A stretch of DNA of 64,000 nucleotides from SIG603 sp963621245 (GTDB lineage: Bacteria > Bacillota > Clostridia > Oscillospirales > Acutalibacteraceae): positions 558,001-622,000 of the forward strand of contig CAVFCW010000001.1 in assembly GCA_963621245.1 (NCBI GenBank), given 5' to 3'. Position 1 is the first letter of the stretch, and every line of letters begins with the position of its first letter. Position numbers and translations under genes: made by a program. The notes under the pieces were generated by a model. The model had not been told where the DNA came from and searched no databases. It worked only from the letters and a program-made list of their open reading frames with translations. This document shows positions 61,516 through 64,000 of the stretch, piece by piece.

Positions 61516-61540
61516 GCGCCCGCGGCAAAGCCACGGACGC
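61516..61540 (-). terminator. Second leader terminator of the MFS gene
   Basis: Eleven-pair stem with a three-base TTT loop and TTTTGTT behind it, about 90 bases before the MFS start codon. Confidence 0.7.
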
Positions 61541-61600
61541 AAAAAGTCGCAATCCGCTTCGCCGAAAGTTACAAAAAAGCGCACTTATCCGAGGGTGGTA

Positions 61601-61645
61601 TTAACAGTTTCCTTTTTGGTACGAAACTTTGCCATGCCAGCCCAT
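61601..61645 (-). CDS. Leader peptide (14 residues) of the MFS gene
   Basis: ATG 61645 follows GGAG at eight bases and opens MGWHGKVSYQKGNC then TAA. It lies ~30 bases after the predicted transcription start and inside the arms of the first terminator. Its end overlaps a small AGTTTC/GAAACT stem. Layout matches stalling-type leaders of antibiotic resistance genes; translation itself is not shown. Confidence 0.5.
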   Translation of the reverse strand: MGWHGKVSYQKGNC

Positions 61646-61682
61646 ATCGGACGCTCCTTTCCTTTCGGTAAAACTTACGCTA

Positions 61683-61711
61683 AATATAACACGCTTTTGA
61701 GTGTTTTGCAA
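61683..61711 (-). promoter_or_regulatory. Promoter of the MFS leader
   Basis: Minus strand TTGCAA (61711-61706), 17 bases, TATATT (61688-61683); predicted start ~61676. Confidence 0.65.
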
Positions 61712-61731
61712 GTTCCAATCGCAAAAATCGC

Positions 61732-61767
61732 AAAATCTCACCGACATTTGCTATCGGTGAGATTTTT
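61732..61767 (-). terminator. Terminator of the MBL gene
   Basis: AAAATCTCACCGA (61732-61744) / TCGGTGAGATTTT (61754-61766), followed on the minus strand by a GCGATTTTTGC tract. Confidence 0.8.
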
Positions 61768-61783
61768 GAGGCTCATTTATCAA

Positions 61784-62656
61784 TCAGAATATCTTCGTAT
61801 TCTCTTTATAAATTCTGTCGGGACTGAAAACAATATTTCCCTTCATATTTTCGGGATTCAGCGCCATGGCGATGTTGCCGTGAGAACCGCCGAACTCAAA
61901 CGGAATTGCGTCTGTTTCTCCCGCTTTAATCTTATCGCAAACATCAATGACATCTTCGATAATTCCGACATAGCCCTTGCCGTTTCCGTGAGAAATCAAA
62001 ACTTCGTCATATTTTCCGTCAATCTTTGATTTAAGCACTTTCAAGCTCTCCTCATACTCCTCAATGCTCGTAGAGTATGTATCGAAAACGAAGGTAAAGG
62101 TGTTGCAAGCGTCACCCGTGAAAAGATAATTCTTTCCGTCGGCATTATGAATAAGGAAAACAAGGCTACCAAGAGTGTGGCCCTTGCACGAATACACATC
62201 GATTGTCACATTGCCGAGATTTACGCTGTCGCCCCCGTGAATTTCCTTAATATCGGAAAAATCTGCGGAAGGGATATAATCTTCCTCCTCGACATAAGTG
62301 CCGTGGCCGTCAAAGTTCTCCATGGAAATTCCGTCACGCCTAAACTCTTCCGCCATATGACGCTTGTAGATATATTCGTCCTCGGGATTTAAGTAAACGG
62401 GAATATTATTTCTTGTAAACTCACCCGCTCCGCCCGCATGGTCGATGTGACCGTGAGACAAAAGAACTTCAAGCGGATTTTTGTTGCCGTGAGAAGAGAG
62501 AATCTCGTCAACAGCTTTTTTCAAACTGCCGAAACCGCTGCCCGTATCGATAAGCACGTTTTTTTCACTGCCCTCGATGAGGTAAACAAGCTCCGTTCCG
62601 AACGCATAGAATCTCGTTATGTTTTTGCTTACTTTTTCTGTGTCAAATTTTAGCAT
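61784..62656 (-). CDS. MBL-fold metallohydrolase
   Basis: 290 residues with the zinc-binding HGHIDH motif (His68, His70, Asp72, His73), further His in SCKGHTLGSL and Asp in LFTGDACNT, and a final His in LISHGNGKG. Sequence type resembles glyoxalase II/beta-lactamase-like hydrolases of unknown substrate; no signal peptide. AAAGGA precedes the ATG. It follows the GPH symporter gene by 16 bases and is probably co-transcribed with it. Confidence 0.92.
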   Translation of the reverse strand: MLKFDTEKVSKNITRFYAFGTELVYLIEGSEKNVLIDTGSGFGSLKKAVDEILSSHGNKNPLEVLLSHGHIDHAGGAGEFTRNNIPVYLNPEDEYIYKRHMAEEFRRDGISMENFDGHGTYVEEEDYIPSADFSDIKEIHGGDSVNLGNVTIDVYSCKGHTLGSLVFLIHNADGKNYLFTGDACNTFTFVFDTYSTSIEEYEESLKVLKSKIDGKYDEVLISHGNGKGYVGIIEDVIDVCDKIKAGETDAIPFEFGGSHGNIAMALNPENMKGNIVFSPDRIYKENTKIF

Positions 62657-62672
62657 ATTATTTTCCTTTGTG

Positions 62673-64000
62673 TTAGCCTAAAGAATGTTTCTTTGTGAGG
62701 TCTGCCTGCATCTGGGATGTGTGCTTGTCAACATCAAAGAGCAAAGAAACCACAAGAAGAATCACACCGCAAATTGCGGCAAAGTATGTGAATGTGAAAT
62801 TGATTGAAGCAACTGCGCTTGCCGTCTGAACCTCTGCAAGTCCGTCATACCCGCCGAATGCAAGAATCCAACCTGCGATTGCGGGGCCGAGTCCGAGACC
62901 CGCCTTCTGACCGATGCTCACGCCGCTCATTACAAGACCTTCGGAGCGAACGCCGAATTTCCACTCGCCGTAATCGACAACATCGCCCGTGAGAGCAAAT
63001 GCGCATGAGAACATAGAGCCCATGAAGAAGCCCTTAATTCCGTAAAGCACGCAAACAAGTCCGACTGCCGTGGGATTAAGTCCCATCAAGATGCCCGTTG
63101 CGATAATAACGACCGAGCTGATTAACATGATTCTTCTCTTGCCTATCTTCTTGACGATTGATGGCAAAATAAGGTTCATAGCCATTGCGGGAATCATGGA
63201 ACAAGCCGAAATAACGGCGACAAGAGAAGCGTTTCCGAGAACTATGTTGCAGTAATAGTAGGAGACCATGCCACAACCGCAGTTGTGGAGAAGCAAAAGT
63301 GCGAAGAAACATGTCTCAAGCCAGAAATACTTGTTCTTTGCAAGACAGGAAAGCTGAGTTTTAAACGGAACGTCCGACTTAGTTTCAGGCTTTTTCTCGT
63401 CGTTCTCGCCGACTGTCTCTTTTGTTCCGAAGAAAGCGAACAGTATGAATACGCATGTTGCGACGCCGTAGATAATTGCTGTTGTGCGGTAACCGACGCT
63501 TGTTGTGAGCGGAACCCAGAATGTTGTTACGGCAAGGCCGGCAACCTGATTCAAAATCTGCTCCATGGAAGCTATTTTCTGTCTCTCGTTTCCGTTGAGC
63601 GTCATTCGTGAGAGAAGTGCCGTGTGCGGAATGAAGAACATGGTGAAGCCGATTGCGTTAAGGAAAAGATATGTGATGTAAACATATATAAGCTTTCCCG
63701 TGTTGCCAAGACTCTCGGGAACGCTGAAAACCAAAATCAAAAGAATTGCGATAAGCGGTGCGGAAATTGCAACCCAAGGTCTTGCCTTGCCCCACTTTGT
63801 GCGTGTGCGGTCTACTATCGAGCCCATGGCAAAGTCGGTTAAAAGGTCAAATGCACGGTTTACAAGTATCATGGTGGACATGGTAGCCGCACCGATACCG
63901 ACGGAGTCCGTGAGATATGCGGCAACAAAGCTGCCCGCTATCGTTGTGATGATGTTTCCGCCGCCGGAACCTATGGAATAATTGAGTTTTTGAGAGAGAG
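62673..64000 (-). CDS. GPH family sugar:cation symporter (MFS_2, 5' truncated by window edge)
   Basis: The frame runs to the right edge, so the first residues are missing; about 441 residues are seen. Near the N-terminus LNYSIGSGGGNIITT and FVAAYLTDSVGIGAA, then NRAFDLLTDFAMGSIVDRTRTKWGKARPW (helix 2-3 loop) are the glycoside-pentoside-hexuronide symporter landmarks, as in MelB, XynB or LacS. The second half has GDVVDYGEWKFGVRSEGLVMSG, the family's loop 10-11 motif. Imports a sugar or glycoside with Na+ or H+. The MBL hydrolase gene follows in the same operon; the sugar is not identifiable here. Confidence 0.92.
   Translation of the reverse strand, partial: LSQKLNYSIGSGGGNIITTIAGSFVAAYLTDSVGIGAATMSTMILVNRAFDLLTDFAMGSIVDRTRTKWGKARPWVAISAPLIAILLILVFSVPESLGNTGKLIYVYITYLFLNAIGFTMFFIPHTALLSRMTLNGNERQKIASMEQILNQVAGLAVTTFWVPLTTSVGYRTTAIIYGVATCVFILFAFFGTKETVGENDEKKPETKSDVPFKTQLSCLAKNKYFWLETCFFALLLLHNCGCGMVSYYYCNIVLGNASLVAVISACSMIPAMAMNLILPSIVKKIGKRRIMLISSVVIIATGILMGLNPTAVGLVCVLYGIKGFFMGSMFSCAFALTGDVVDYGEWKFGVRSEGLVMSGVSIGQKAGLGLGPAIAGWILAFGGYDGLAEVQTASAVASINFTFTYFAAICGVILLVVSLLFDVDKHTSQMQADLTKKHSLG

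Larger units (their letters stand above)
61424..61676 (-). promoter_or_regulatory. MFS leader region with two terminators (putative attenuator)
   Basis: Read on the minus strand. The uORF region (61645-61601) lies inside a long stem AGCGTCCGA (61655-61647) / TCGGA...CGCT (61592-61578) followed by six T (61578-61573), so translation of the uORF would disrupt this terminator. CCGAAAG (61668-61662) can instead pair with CTTTCGG (61568-61562). A second hairpin GCGTCCGTGGC (61540-61530) / GCCGCGGGCGC (61526-61516) of 11 pairs, two of them G-U, precedes TTTTGTT. Only then comes the MFS ribosome-binding site. Confidence 0.6.

Noticed and set aside
61576..61660. T-box-like AGGGTGGTA on the plus strand
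   Set aside because: The core is not followed by the CCGCG-type continuation or a terminator, and no plus-strand gene follows. The element makes sense as the reverse complement of the MFS leader on the minus strand.
1..64000. CRISPR arrays, tRNA or rRNA genes, insertion sequences, prophage or conjugative genes
   Set aside because: I looked for regularly spaced repeats, cloverleaf arms with CCA ends, transposase or integrase motifs and terminal repeats on both strands and found none that hold up.

Overview
The window reads as chromosome from a low-to-mid GC, Gram-positive anaerobe of the class Clostridia, most likely an Oscillospiraceae/Ruminococcaceae-type gut bacterium. Supporting signs are strong GGAGG ribosome-binding sites, many TTGAAA/TATAAT-type promoters with 17-base spacers, a Firmicutes-type LexA box, an LtaS-like enzyme, a CsbB/YfhO-like pair, Ser-rich OppA-type lipoproteins, and no outer-membrane genes. 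The genus is inference. No rRNA, tRNA, insertion sequence, prophage or CRISPR array is visible. Coding density is high and genes lie on both strands.

Layout. 1-6.9 kb: 5'-truncated beta-galactosidase, a MATE exporter, MTA/SAH nucleosidase and a divergent polytopic membrane protein. 6.9-13.5 kb: LtaS-like phosphoglycerol transferase, a GntR-ABC-permease operon with an operator over its promoter, and lexA with LexA boxes. 13.6-22.6 kb: an oligopeptide ABC importer (oppBCDF) with two paralogous binding lipoproteins, each on its own promoter, and a ~1 kb noncoding gap that holds a promoter-terminator cassette. 23-28.5 kb: a DUF1858 disulfide protein, deoD, an EamA transporter, a CCG-type Cys protein, and a CdaR-like regulator divergent from glycerate 2-kinase. 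28.5-33 kb: two MATE exporters flanking an OadB/OadG-like sodium-pump pair preceded by what looks like a yybP-ykoY (Mn2+) riboswitch with terminator. 33-38 kb: an operon of a DUF4091/GH123-like protein, a serine hydrolase and an SGNH hydrolase, then a candidate structured RNA. 38-44.8 kb: GNAT, an EF-G paralogue, D-aminoacyl-tRNA deacylase, a zinc-ribbon/pseudokinase/PASTA protein, VOC and flavin-reductase proteins, and a 54-residue small protein. 44.9-48.6 kb: a partner-switching operon (STAS, response regulator, RsbW-like kinase, unknown protein, PP2C phosphatase). 48.7-54.7 kb: Tex, HAD, a small membrane protein, MATE and Mrp, then a short promoter-terminator transcript. 54.8-64 kb: GT2 plus YfhO, MATE, an MFS exporter behind an apparent leader-peptide attenuator, an MBL hydrolase and a 5'-truncated GPH sugar symporter.

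Functionally the stretch is dominated by transport (five MATE exporters, one MFS, GPH, EamA, Opp, ABC-2), lipoteichoic-acid-type envelope polymer synthesis and decoration, and sugar/glycerate/nucleoside use. The strongest leads are regulatory RNAs and leaders: the putative Mn2+ riboswitch on an orphan decarboxylase pump pair, the uORF-terminator leader of the MFS exporter, and three short promoter-terminator units with no annotated gene. All family assignments come from reading motifs; no search was run.
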